From Flavobacteriaceae bacterium (GTDB taxonomy: Bacteria > Bacteroidota > Bacteroidia > Flavobacteriales > Flavobacteriaceae), in the NCBI GenBank assembly GCA_015488935.1, contig WFMU01000105.1, positions 1 to 10,911 on the forward strand: a stretch of 10,911 nt of DNA. Direction: 5' to 3'. The translations under genes and the position numbers were made by a program. Shown here one piece after another: positions 1 to 7,191 of the stretch. How positions within the stretch are numbered: position 1 is the stretch's first letter; every line of letters starts with the position of its first letter. Below the pieces are notes generated by a model, which saw nothing but the letters and a program-made list of their open reading frames with translations, had not been told where the DNA came from and did no database searches.

Positions 1-115
1 ATTTTATATATCGTATTACAAATATCGACAAGCCTTTTTATTATCTTAAAAAAAATTGAATCAATTTAATATCAAATATGAATTAGAACCTCTCCATTAT
101 ATTATTTAGTTTTTG

Positions 116-123
116 TACCTTTG
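116..123 (+). promoter_or_regulatory. -7 promoter box of the oxidoreductase gene
   Basis: TACCTTTG matches the Bacteroidota TAnnTTTG -7 consensus exactly. It lies 15 bases before the ATG at 139, so the leader would be only about 8-10 bases. No TTG is seen 19-21 bases upstream, so the -33 half is weak. Position and match support it; the transcription start is inferred. Confidence 0.45.
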
Positions 124-138
124 GATAAAATTTAATTT

Positions 139-1098
139 ATGTTAAAAGCAGGTGTATTAGGTGCTGGACATCTAGGAAAAATTCATTTAAAATTATTACA
201 ACAATCAACTAAATATAAGTTAGTTGGGTTTTATGATGCCAATGAAGAAAATGGTAAAAAAGTAGCAAAAGAATTTGGATATAAATACTTTGATTCTGTT
301 ACAAGTTTAATTAATGCAGTAGATGTTGTAGATATTGTAACACCAACATTATCTCATTTTGAGTGTGCCAAAGAAGCCATAACCAAAGGAAAACATGTTT
401 TTATTGAAAAACCAATTACAAAAACAGTAGGTCAAGCAGAATCTATTAGAACTTTGGCAGATAAGTATCATGTAAAAGGGCAAGTCGGTCATGTAGAGCG
501 ATTTAACCCTGCATTTATTGCTGTAAAAGAACTTATTGATAGTCCAATGTTTATAGAAACACATCGTTTGGCAGAATTTAACCCAAGAGGAACAGATGTT
601 CCTGTAGTATTGGATTTAATGATACATGATATTGATATTATTTTGAGTGTGGTAAATTCTTCTGTAAAAAGTATTCACGCAAGTGGTGTATCAGTAATAA
701 GTGAAACACCAGATATCGCAAATGCACGTATCGAATTTGAAAATGGTTGTGTAGCAAACTTAACAGCAAGTAGAATATCTATGAAAAATATGCGTAAATC
801 ACGATTTTTCCAAAAAGACGCTTATATTTCGGTAGATTTTCTAGAAAAAAAGAGCGAAGTTGTTAAAATGAAAGATGTTCCTGAAAATCCAGATGAATTT
901 GCGATGATATTGCAAAATGCAGAAGGTGTAAAAAAACAAATTTATTTCGAAAATCCAACAATAGCAAATAATAATGCTATTTTGGATGAATTAGAAACAT
1001 TTGCAGATGCCATAACCAGCGAAACTAGTCCAATAGTAACATTAAAACACGGTACTGATGCACTTAGAGTTGCACAACAAATAATTGATTGTTTTTAA
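139..1098 (+). CDS. Gfo/Idh/MocA-family NAD(P)-dependent oxidoreductase
   Basis: A 319-residue cytoplasmic dehydrogenase, the normal length for this family. The N-terminal Rossmann fold carries the nucleotide-binding GAGHLG (residues 8-13). The family motif EKP is at 90-92, where the lysine is usually catalytic. A conserved GHVERFNPA stretch spans 117-125, and MIHDID (161-166) contains the likely active-site histidine H163. The C-terminal half is the alpha/beta substrate domain. Family members oxidise or reduce a sugar or cyclitol carbon with NAD(P). The GHVERFNPA block resembles that of UDP-N-acetylglucosamine 3-dehydrogenases (GnnA), but no aminotransferase or lpx gene is next to it, so the substrate is not assigned. 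The ATG at 139 gives the complete Rossmann strand. A 111-base gap without a clear terminator separates it from the acyl-CoA dehydrogenase gene, so co-transcription is possible. Confidence 0.9.
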   Translation: MLKAGVLGAGHLGKIHLKLLQQSTKYKLVGFYDANEENGKKVAKEFGYKYFDSVTSLINAVDVVDIVTPTLSHFECAKEAITKGKHVFIEKPITKTVGQAESIRTLADKYHVKGQVGHVERFNPAFIAVKELIDSPMFIETHRLAEFNPRGTDVPVVLDLMIHDIDIILSVVNSSVKSIHASGVSVISETPDIANARIEFENGCVANLTASRISMKNMRKSRFFQKDAYISVDFLEKKSEVVKMKDVPENPDEFAMILQNAEGVKKQIYFENPTIANNNAILDELETFADAITSETSPIVTLKHGTDALRVAQQIIDCF

Positions 1099-1209
1099 AT
1101 GGAGAATGAATTTTTCGAGATTTCGGAATTTAATTCCACTATTTTTAAATATATGCAATTTTACGAATAACATATAAATCCAAACATTTAAATTTTAAAA
1201 TTATATATA

Positions 1210-2097
1210 ATGAAACATATCGCAGTTATAGGTGCAGGAACAATGGGAAATGGAATTGCCCATGTTTTTGCTCAAAATGGATACCAAGTAAATCTTATTG
1301 ATATTTCGCAAGATTCTATTGATAGAGGAATTGCAACTATTACAAAAAATTTAGACAGACTTATTGCAAAAGAGCGAATTACAGAATCTACTAAAACAAA
1401 TACTTTAAACAATATTAATACCTTTACAGATACAAAAAAAGGCGTTTCTAATGCTGATTTGGTTATTGAAGCTGCAACAGAAAACGAAAATATTAAACTA
1501 AAAATATTTGAACTAATTGATGCTTCTGCACCAAAGGATGCCATATTAGCAACAAATACTTCTTCTATTTCTATTACAAAAATAGCAAGTGTAACCAACA
1601 GACCCGAAAAAGTAATTGGAATGCATTTTATGAATCCTGTACCTATTATGAAATTAGTAGAAATTATTAGAGGATATTCTACAAGTGATACTGTTACCAA
1701 AACTATTATGGAAGTCTCTAAAAAACTAAACAAAGTTCCTTTAGAAGTAAACGATTATCCTGGTTTTGTAGCAAATCGTATTTTAATGCCAATGATAAAT
1801 GAAGCTATGGAAACCTTATATAATGGTGTTGCTGGTGTTTATGAAATTGATAATGTAATGAAATTAGGTATGGGACATCCAATGGGGCCGTTGCAATTGG
1901 CAGATTTTATTGGATTGGATGTTTGCTTGTCTATACTAAATGTTATGTACGATGGCTTTAAAAATCCAAAATATGCACCTTGCCCATTATTGGTAAATAT
2001 GGTACAAGCAGGAAAACTTGGCGCAAAATCTGGAGAAGGCTTCTACGATTATGCAGAAAGTAGAAAAGCAGAAAAAGTTTCAAAACAATTTTTATAA
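1210..2097 (+). CDS. hbd: 3-hydroxybutyryl-CoA dehydrogenase
   Basis: A 295-residue single-domain enzyme, typical of the short Hbd/PaaH type rather than the large fused FadB/FadJ type. It interconverts (S)-3-hydroxyacyl-CoA and 3-oxoacyl-CoA with NAD(P) in fatty-acid or related acyl-CoA metabolism. The NAD-binding GAGTMG is at residues 8-13, with D31 at the end of the second strand. The catalytic set is intact: S118 in TNTSS, H139 in GMHFMNP, E151 in VEIIRG and N189 in PGFVANR. The C-terminal helical domain contains the GHPMGPLQLAD segment (222-232), and the chain ends in the usual GEGFYDY. Start ATG 1210 immediately precedes the Rossmann fold. Its stop is followed after 7 bases by the ATG of a secreted-protein gene, which suggests one transcript. 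No thiolase or enoyl-CoA hydratase gene is adjacent, so the pathway (beta-oxidation, butanoate or phenylacetate) cannot be fixed. The symbol is a family-level label. Confidence 0.93.
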   Translation: MKHIAVIGAGTMGNGIAHVFAQNGYQVNLIDISQDSIDRGIATITKNLDRLIAKERITESTKTNTLNNINTFTDTKKGVSNADLVIEAATENENIKLKIFELIDASAPKDAILATNTSSISITKIASVTNRPEKVIGMHFMNPVPIMKLVEIIRGYSTSDTVTKTIMEVSKKLNKVPLEVNDYPGFVANRILMPMINEAMETLYNGVAGVYEIDNVMKLGMGHPMGPLQLADFIGLDVCLSILNVMYDGFKNPKYAPCPLLVNMVQAGKLGAKSGEGFYDYAESRKAEKVSKQFL

Positions 2098-2104
2098 AAA
2101 TAAC

Positions 2105-2869
2105 ATGCTTAAAAAATCATACTTTCTCGGAATAAGTCTCTTTCTTTTATTTTTTAGTGCTTATGCACAAAATATAAATGAGTATAAATATATTATTGTT
2201 CCAAAAAAGTATGATTTTTTAGAAAGTCAAAATCAATACCAACTTAATGGATTAACCAAATTTTTATTTAAAAAAGAAGGCTTTATTACCCTATTTGATA
2301 CTGACACAACGCCTTTGGATTTAAAAAATAATCCATGCTTAGGGCTTTCTGTTAACTTGAAGGAATCTGGTTTTACCGTGATGTATATAGAGATATTTCT
2401 TAGAAATTGTAGAGGAAAAATCGTTTTTAAAAGTAAAAAAGGAAAAAGCAAGAATAAAGATTATAAAAGTGAATATCACGAAGCATTACGAATGGCTTTT
2501 AAAGATGTTAAAGCATTACATTACAAGTATATTGCTAAAAATACAGCACCTAAATCTAAGGTTGTAGAGACTAAACCAAAGGTAGCAAAACCTAAAAAAA
2601 ATGCCATTGTAGTAAAAGATAAACCAATTAAAAAGCAAGAAGTAATCCTAAAAAACAAATCCTTTTTATCTGTAAAATTAATTCCGAATGGTTTCCAACT
2701 ACTTAATAATACCATGCAAATTAAATATACAGCATTAAAAACAAGTCAAAGTAATATCTATCTTTTAAAAGGATTACATGGTATTTTGTACAAGAAAAAT
2801 GATGCTTGGTATATGGATTTTTATGATAAGGATATCTTAAAAACAAAAAAAGTAAACTTAAAATTTTAA
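2105..2869 (+). CDS. secreted protein of unknown function with a Lys/Pro-rich linker
   Basis: 254 residues if started at ATG 2105, which immediately begins a classical signal peptide: MLKK, a hydrophobic run at about 5-18, and a likely signal peptidase I cut after SAYA (about 21). An in-frame ATG at 2018 would lie inside the preceding gene and bury the signal peptide, so it was rejected. The mature protein has an N-terminal module (about 25-142) with two cysteines, C78 and C102, that could pair in the periplasm. A Lys/Pro/Val-rich linker (about 145-182) follows, then a small C-terminal beta-rich module (about 186-254, with many aromatic residues). No cysteine follows the signal, so it is not a lipoprotein. 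I believe similar proteins of unknown role occur in flavobacteria, but I recognise no catalytic motif. It starts 7 bases after the hydroxybutyryl-CoA dehydrogenase stop and is followed by a strong terminator. Confidence 0.82.
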   Translation: MLKKSYFLGISLFLLFFSAYAQNINEYKYIIVPKKYDFLESQNQYQLNGLTKFLFKKEGFITLFDTDTTPLDLKNNPCLGLSVNLKESGFTVMYIEIFLRNCRGKIVFKSKKGKSKNKDYKSEYHEALRMAFKDVKALHYKYIAKNTAPKSKVVETKPKVAKPKKNAIVVKDKPIKKQEVILKNKSFLSVKLIPNGFQLLNNTMQIKYTALKTSQSNIYLLKGLHGILYKKNDAWYMDFYDKDILKTKKVNLKF

Positions 2870-2894
2870 GTTTCAAAAAGTACAAAACACATCT

Positions 2895-2933
2895 AAAAAA
2901 AGCCACCAATACATTGTATTGATGGCTTTTTTT
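2895..2933. terminator. two-way intrinsic terminator between convergent genes
   Basis: AAAAAAGCCACCAATAC pairs with GTATTGATGGCTTTTTT around a three-base ATT loop. There is a single C/A mismatch on the plus-strand transcript, which becomes a G-U pair on the minus-strand transcript. Each transcript ends in a run of at least six U. It lies 25 bases after the secreted-protein gene (+) and 16 bases after the small membrane-protein gene (-), so it can stop both. Confidence 0.9.
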
Positions 2934-2949
2934 ATATCGTTTAATAAAA

Positions 2950-3117
2950 CTAGTCCTTTGCAGCTCTTTTAGCAGCTTTCTTTAATTTTTTATTTTCTAC
3001 AAAATTCCCCCATAACCAATAAGGGATAACAAAAGAAATGATGAAAATCATCAACCAAAATCCCATTGTAAAAATGGTTAAAAAAATTAAGAAGCCAACA
3101 AATTGCGCTATGTCCAT
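2950..3117 (-). CDS. 55-residue membrane protein with basic tail
   Basis: A short open frame from ATG (complement of 3115-3117) to TAG (complement of 2950-2952), encoding 55 residues. Residues 6-38 are almost continuously hydrophobic and rich in Phe, Ile, Leu and Trp, long enough for one long or two short membrane spans (a helical hairpin broken near G19-F20). PYWLWG follows at 32-37. The tail (41-55) is strongly basic, with repeated Lys/Ala, and would stay on the cytoplasmic side by the positive-inside rule. An exact TACTTTTG promoter box lies 30 bases upstream and a terminator 16 bases downstream, so it looks like a complete one-gene unit. It diverges from fumC. The function is unknown; by size and shape it could be a small regulator or stabiliser of a membrane complex, but nothing in the sequence shows which. 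Confidence 0.75.
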   Translation of the reverse strand: MDIAQFVGFLIFLTIFTMGFWLMIFIISFVIPYWLWGNFVENKKLKKAAKRAAKD

Positions 3118-3147
3118 ACTATTCTGTGTTTAATTTTTAATACGATA

Positions 3148-3155
3148 CAAAAGTA
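3148..3155 (-). promoter_or_regulatory. -7 box of the small membrane-protein gene
   Basis: On the minus strand the sequence reads TACTTTTG, an exact TAnnTTTG match, 30 bases before the ATG at 3117. This predicts a leader of roughly 20-25 bases. A clear TTG -33 box is not seen at the expected distance. Its presence supports the short gene being real. Confidence 0.5.
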
Positions 3156-3202
3156 ATACCTTTTTTTTAAACTTTTAAACTTTTTTTCGAGTTTATTAAC
3201 AA

Positions 3203-3233
3203 TTTGTTTAACATTGCTATTATTGTAACCTTT
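3203..3233 (+). promoter_or_regulatory. upstream promoter candidate of fumC
   Basis: TTTG (3203-3206), a 19-base spacer and TAACCTTT (3226-3233, followed by C in place of G) fit the Bacteroidota TTTG-N19-TAnnTTTG pattern with one mismatch. The start would be near 3240, giving a leader of about 100 bases before the fumC ATG. It may act together with the nearer box at 3312. Confidence 0.4.
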
Positions 3234-3311
3234 CTTTTAAATTCCTAAAAAAAGAAAGTATGTTAGTGTAATTCTTCCTTAAAAATAGGATACTATTCGA
3301 GATACATTTTG

Positions 3312-3319
3312 TAAATTTG
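3312..3319 (+). promoter_or_regulatory. proximal -7 box of fumC
   Basis: TAAATTTG is an exact TAnnTTTG match, 24 bases before the fumC ATG, so transcription would begin about 18 bases upstream of the gene. No good TTG box lies 19-21 bases upstream, so whether this site or the one at 3203-3233 is the main promoter is open. Confidence 0.45.
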
Positions 3320-3343
3320 TAGTACAATAAAAACAATAATATC

Positions 3344-4738
3344 ATGTCATACAGAATAGAAAAAGATACGATGGGCGAAGTAAAAGTACCATCCGATAAA
3401 TATTGGGGAGCACAAACAGAGCGTTCTAGAAATAACTTTAAAATTGGACCTAGTGCATCTATGCCTTTAGAAATTGTTTATGGTTTTGCATACTTAAAAA
3501 AAGCTGCTGCATATACTAACTGTGAATTGGGTGTTTTATCCGAAGCAAAACGAGATTTAATCGCACAAGTATGTGACGAAATTTTGGCAGGAAAACACGA
3601 TAATCAATTTCCTTTGGTAATTTGGCAAACAGGTTCTGGTACACAGAGTAACATGAATGTAAATGAAGTTATTGCAAACAGAGCACAAGAAATTGCAGGA
3701 AGAATTATTGGAAAAGATGAAAAAATAATTCAACCAAACGATGATGTAAATAAATCTCAGTCATCCAATGATACCTTTCCTACAGGAATGCATATTGCAG
3801 CCTACAAAGTAGTTGTTGAAAATACCATCCCGAATATTACCAAATTACGCGATGCGTTACATAAAAAAGCAAACGATTTTAAAGATATTGTAAAAATTGG
3901 TCGTACGCACTTAATGGATGCAACACCGTTAACTGTTGGACAAGAATTTTCTGGATATGTATCGCAATTAGATCACGGCTTAAAGGCTTTAAAAAACTCT
4001 CTAGCACACTTATCGGAATTGGCTTTAGGTGGAACGGCTGTTGGTACTGGACTAAATACGCCAAAAGGATACGATGTACTCGTTGCTAAAAAAATAGCGG
4101 AATTTACAGGACTTCCTTTTGTTACAGCAGAAAATAAATTTGAAGCACTAGCAGCTCACGATGCCATTGTAGAATCACATGCAGCATTAAAAATGTTGGC
4201 TGTTTCTTTAAATAAAATTGCACATGATATTAGAATGCTCGCATCTGGACCTCGTAGCGGCATTGGAGAGTTAATTCTTCCTGCAAATGAGCCTGGTTCT
4301 TCTATTATGCCTGGAAAAGTAAATCCAACCCAAGCAGAAGCGTTGACTATGGTTTGTGCACAAGTTATTGGTAATGATACTGCTATTACTGTTGGAGGAA
4401 TGCAAGGACACTTTGAATTGAATGTTTTTAAGCCTGTAATGGCTGCAAACTTTTTGCAATCTGCTCACTTATTGGGCGATGCTTGTTTATCGTTTACAAT
4501 TAATGCAATTGAAGGATTGGAAGTTAATCAAGCTAGAATTACCGAATTACTAAACAATTCTTTAATGCTAGTTACTGCCTTAAATACAAAAATTGGCTAT
4601 TATAAAGCGGCAGAAATTGCAAATACTGCACATAAAAACGGCACTACTTTACGTGAAGAGGCAGTTCGTTTGGGCTATGTTACCGATGCGCAATATGATG
4701 CATGGGTAAATCCTAAAGAAATGACCGGAAGCTTGTAA
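3344..4738 (+). CDS. fumC: class II fumarate hydratase (fumarase C)
   Basis: 464 residues, the standard length for iron-independent tetrameric fumarase, which reversibly hydrates fumarate to L-malate in the citric acid cycle. The opening [16 protein letters not shown] is the usual fumarase N-terminus. Substrate-binding and catalytic segments are all present: [10 protein letters not shown] (96-105, S98), SSNDTFPT (140-147), [10 protein letters not shown] (186-195, H189) and the fumarase/aspartase signature [11 protein letters not shown] (318-328) with mobile-loop S319 and K325, followed by E332. [10 protein letters not shown] at about 234-243 favours fumarase over aspartase or argininosuccinate lyase, though fumarase and aspartase are close relatives. 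The start is set by conservation and by the promoter box 24 bases upstream. It is transcribed alone: the gene upstream is divergent, and a hairpin plus a separate recG promoter box follow. Confidence 0.97.
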   Translation: MSYRIEKDTMGEVKVPSDKYWGAQTERSRNNFKIGPSASMPLEIVYGFAYLKKAAAYTNCELGVLSEAKRDLIAQVCDEILAGKHDNQFPLVIWQTGSGTQSNMNVNEVIANRAQEIAGRIIGKDEKIIQPNDDVNKSQSSNDTFPTGMHIAAYKVVVENTIPNITKLRDALHKKANDFKDIVKIGRTHLMDATPLTVGQEFSGYVSQLDHGLKALKNSLAHLSELALGGTAVGTGLNTPKGYDVLVAKKIAEFTGLPFVTAENKFEALAAHDAIVESHAALKMLAVSLNKIAHDIRMLASGPRSGIGELILPANEPGSSIMPGKVNPTQAEALTMVCAQVIGNDTAITVGGMQGHFELNVFKPVMAANFLQSAHLLGDACLSFTINAIEGLEVNQARITELLNNSLMLVTALNTKIGYYKAAEIANTAHKNGTTLREEAVRLGYVTDAQYDAWVNPKEMTGSL

Positions 4739-4768
4739 TTTTTTTACACAAAGAGATTAAGTAAAACT

Positions 4769-4811
4769 GTTTAGAGTAAAGTTGTTTTGTCAAAACAGCT
4801 TTACTCTAAAC
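4769..4811. terminator. 20-bp hairpin after fumC, possible terminator
   Basis: Positions 4769-4788 and 4792-4811 are near-perfect inverted repeats (one T/G wobble) around the three-base loop GTC, 30 bases after the fumC stop. The stem is long and tight enough to stop transcription, but no U-run follows on the plus strand (CAAATTTACA) and only AGTTTTAC follows on the minus strand. It may be a fumC terminator or mRNA 3' stabiliser; a mobile palindromic repeat is another possibility. Confidence 0.6.
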
Positions 4812-4947
4812 AAATTTACAGAAATACTTCTCCAAATTTTCTTAAAATGGCTAGGAATTCCTTCAAAAATTCGGATTTGTTTATGCAAAAATATTTGTAT
4901 AGCAAGAAAAATTATTAGGCATTCTTTAAATTCAAATTCGTTTTTTT

Positions 4948-4955
4948 TAAATTTG
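4948..4955 (+). promoter_or_regulatory. -7 box of recG
   Basis: TAAATTTG matches TAnnTTTG exactly and ends 17 bases before the proposed CTG start at 4973. Transcription would begin near 4961, so the recG start must lie downstream of that. No clear TTG -33 box is present. Confidence 0.45.
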
Positions 4956-4972
4956 TAAAAAAACGAAACAAA

Positions 4973-7063
4973 CTGCACACTCCTATTACATATCTCAAAG
5001 GCGTTGGTCCGAATAAAGCAGAGTTACTAAAAAAAGAACTCGGTATAAGAACGTATGCAGATTTGGCTAATTTCTTTCCGAATAGATATATCGATAGAAC
5101 GCGTTTTTTTAAAACCAATCAGCTTAGCAATACCAATAGCGAAGTACAAATTATTGGAAAAATTACTGCAATTAAAGAGATAAAGCAAAAACGCGGGAGT
5201 AGATTGGTAGCTCAATTTTCTGATGCTTTTGGTACTATTGAATTGGTATGGTTTCAAGGAGGAAAATGGATTAAAGAAAACTTAAAGCCAAACATTGCTT
5301 ATGTTTGCTTTGGTAAAGTTTCTGTTTATAATGGTAAGTTTACCATTACACATCCTGAGTTAGAGTTGCTTAGTGATTACAAAAAAAGCTTACGAACTGC
5401 CATGCAAGCGGTTTACCCATCTACCGAAACATTGCAAAAAAAATACATTAACAATCGTGTTATTTTTAAAATGATGCAAAATTTATTTTCGGAGATTAAA
5501 GGTCATTTTACAGAAACATTATCTCACGAAATTATTAATGATTTGCAGTTAGTTTCTAAAAATGAGGCAATGTTTTCTGTACATTTTCCGAGTAGTCAAG
5601 AGGCATTACGCAAGGCACAATTTAGGTTAAAATTCGAAGAGTTATTTTATATTCAGCTGCAGCTAGTTCGAAAAAATAAATTGCATAAAACAAAATTTAA
5701 AAGTTATAAATTTGAAAAAATTGGTGCAAATTTTAATAATTTTTACAACTATAATCTTCCGTTTACTTTAACAAATGCACAAAAACGCGTTATTAAAGAA
5801 ATTCGTAAAGATTTAAATACTGGTGCACACATGAATCGCTTATTACAAGGCGATGTTGGCTCTGGCAAAACCATTGTTGCCTTATTAGCTATGTTAATTG
5901 CTTTAGATAATGATTTTCAAACTGCATTAATAGCACCAACATCTATTTTGGCAACACAACATTTTGAATCTATTTCGGAATTGTTAAAAGGTACAACTAT
6001 TAAAATTGCGTTATTACAAGGAGCAACCAAGATAAAGGCTAGACGAGCTATTCACGAAAGTTTAAAAGATGGTAGTTTGCATATTTTAATTGGTACACAT
6101 GCCATTTTAGAAGATAAAGTCCAATTTAAAAATTTAGGACTTGCTATTATTGATGAGCAGCATCGTTTTGGTGTAAAGCAACGTTCTAAAATGTGGCTTA
6201 AAAACACCTTGCCTCCACATATTTTGGTAATGACTGCTACGCCTATTCCAAGAACACTTGCCATGAGCGTGTATGGCGATTTGGATATTTCGGTTATTGA
6301 TGAATTACCACCTGGAAGAAAAGAAATTAAAACGGTGCATCGCTTTGACAAAAATCGTTTATCGGTTTGGAAATTTTTAAAAGATGAAATTGCAAAAGGC
6401 AGACAAGTATATGTTGTTTATCCTTTAATTCAAGAGTCTGAGGCTATGGATTATAAAGATTTAATGGATGGTTATGAGAGTATTTCAAGAGATTTTCCAA
6501 GTCCAAAATATCAGATTAGTATTGTACATGGTAAAATGAAACCTGAAGCTAAAGATTATGAAATGAATCGTTTTATAAAAGGCGAAACACATATTATGGT
6601 TGCTACTACGGTGATTGAAGTTGGTGTAAATATTCCGAATGCTAGTGTTATGGTTATTGAAAGTTCGGAGCGTTTTGGTTTATCGCAATTACATCAATTA
6701 CGTGGACGTGTTGGTCGTGGTGCAGAGCAGAGTTTTTGTATATTAATGAGCAGTTTTAAGCTTAGCGCAGATGCTAAATTGCGTTTAAAAACAATGGTTG
6801 AAACTAACGATGGTTTTAAAATTGCCGAAGTAGATTTAAAACTTCGTGGTCCTGGTAATTTAATGGGAACACAGCAAAGTGGTATTTTAAATCTTCGAAT
6901 TGCAGATGTTGTTAAGGATACCCATATTTTAAAACTTGCCAGAGAAACCGCTAAACGTATTTTAGAGGTAGATGTAAATTTAGAATTACCAAAAAATAAT
7001 GTTATAAAGCAAACTTTTGGCAAAATTGCAAAAAATCAAAGTCTATGGATGAATATTAGCTAG
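4973..7063 (+). CDS. recG: ATP-dependent DNA helicase RecG
   Basis: RecG remodels stalled replication forks and branched DNA, driving fork reversal and Holliday junction migration. From CTG 4973 it has 696 residues, close to the usual length of about 690-700. The N-terminal wedge region includes the family motif YLKGVGPNKAELL (about 7-19) and FFPNRYIDRT, followed by an OB-fold DNA-binding part. Helicase motifs run in order: TNAQ, Walker A GDVGSGKT (293-300), DEQH (394-397), TATPIPRT (421-428) and QLRGRVGRG (575-583). A C-terminal LRGPGNLMGTQQSG (624-637) matches the translocation motif region. Between the in-frame TAG at 4916 and codon 5063 there is no ATG, GTG or TTG. TTG 5063 would remove the conserved YLKGVG segment, so CTG 4973 is the best available start; it is less certain than the gene itself. 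Confidence 0.95.
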   Translation: MHTPITYLKGVGPNKAELLKKELGIRTYADLANFFPNRYIDRTRFFKTNQLSNTNSEVQIIGKITAIKEIKQKRGSRLVAQFSDAFGTIELVWFQGGKWIKENLKPNIAYVCFGKVSVYNGKFTITHPELELLSDYKKSLRTAMQAVYPSTETLQKKYINNRVIFKMMQNLFSEIKGHFTETLSHEIINDLQLVSKNEAMFSVHFPSSQEALRKAQFRLKFEELFYIQLQLVRKNKLHKTKFKSYKFEKIGANFNNFYNYNLPFTLTNAQKRVIKEIRKDLNTGAHMNRLLQGDVGSGKTIVALLAMLIALDNDFQTALIAPTSILATQHFESISELLKGTTIKIALLQGATKIKARRAIHESLKDGSLHILIGTHAILEDKVQFKNLGLAIIDEQHRFGVKQRSKMWLKNTLPPHILVMTATPIPRTLAMSVYGDLDISVIDELPPGRKEIKTVHRFDKNRLSVWKFLKDEIAKGRQVYVVYPLIQESEAMDYKDLMDGYESISRDFPSPKYQISIVHGKMKPEAKDYEMNRFIKGETHIMVATTVIEVGVNIPNASVMVIESSERFGLSQLHQLRGRVGRGAEQSFCILMSSFKLSADAKLRLKTMVETNDGFKIAEVDLKLRGPGNLMGTQQSGILNLRIADVVKDTHILKLARETAKRILEVDVNLELPKNNVIKQTFGKIAKNQSLWMNIS

Positions 7064-7075
7064 TTTTTTTTACAG

Positions 7076-7106
7076 AAAAGACTGTCTCTTTTTAGACAGC
7101 CTTTTT
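7076..7106. terminator. intrinsic terminator between recG and rny
   Basis: AAAAGACTGTCT (7076-7087) pairs with AGACAGCCTTTT (7094-7105) around a six-base loop with one A/C mismatch, and a five-T run follows on the plus strand. It starts 12 bases after the recG stop. On the minus strand it lies 86 bases past the rny stop with a four-U run, so it can also end the rny transcript, though less strongly. Confidence 0.85.
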
Positions 7107-7191
7107 ATATCAAATTTCTTATTTTTGTTGCTCTATAACAAAGTAAGCACAATCTTCTAATAACGGTATAATTTTTTATGCAGAATTTCCA

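Noticed and set aside
53..67. Palindrome AAATTGA-A-TCAATTT in the left intergenic region, possible operator
   Set aside because: It is made only of common AT-rich words, lies about 50 bases upstream of the promoter box, and occurs once in the window; chance is a sufficient explanation.
1125..1137. GGAATT-T-AATTCC inverted repeat between the first two genes
   Set aside because: The one-base centre cannot form a hairpin loop and the arms are too short for a terminator; no U-run follows.
1272..1733. Long minus-strand frame (153 codons) inside the hydroxybutyryl-CoA dehydrogenase gene
   Set aside because: It is antisense to a gene with all catalytic residues intact, and its composition is that expected of the reverse complement; no family features.
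4813..4957. Plus-strand frame without ATG in the same spacer, checked as a transposase remnant
   Set aside because: No start codon, no recognisable motif and no flanking inverted repeats or target duplications.
4790..4978. Minus-strand frame of 62 codons in the fumC-recG spacer
   Set aside because: It runs through the hairpin and the recG promoter box, has a biased Phe/Lys/Ile composition typical of translated AT-rich spacer, and shows no recognisable domain.
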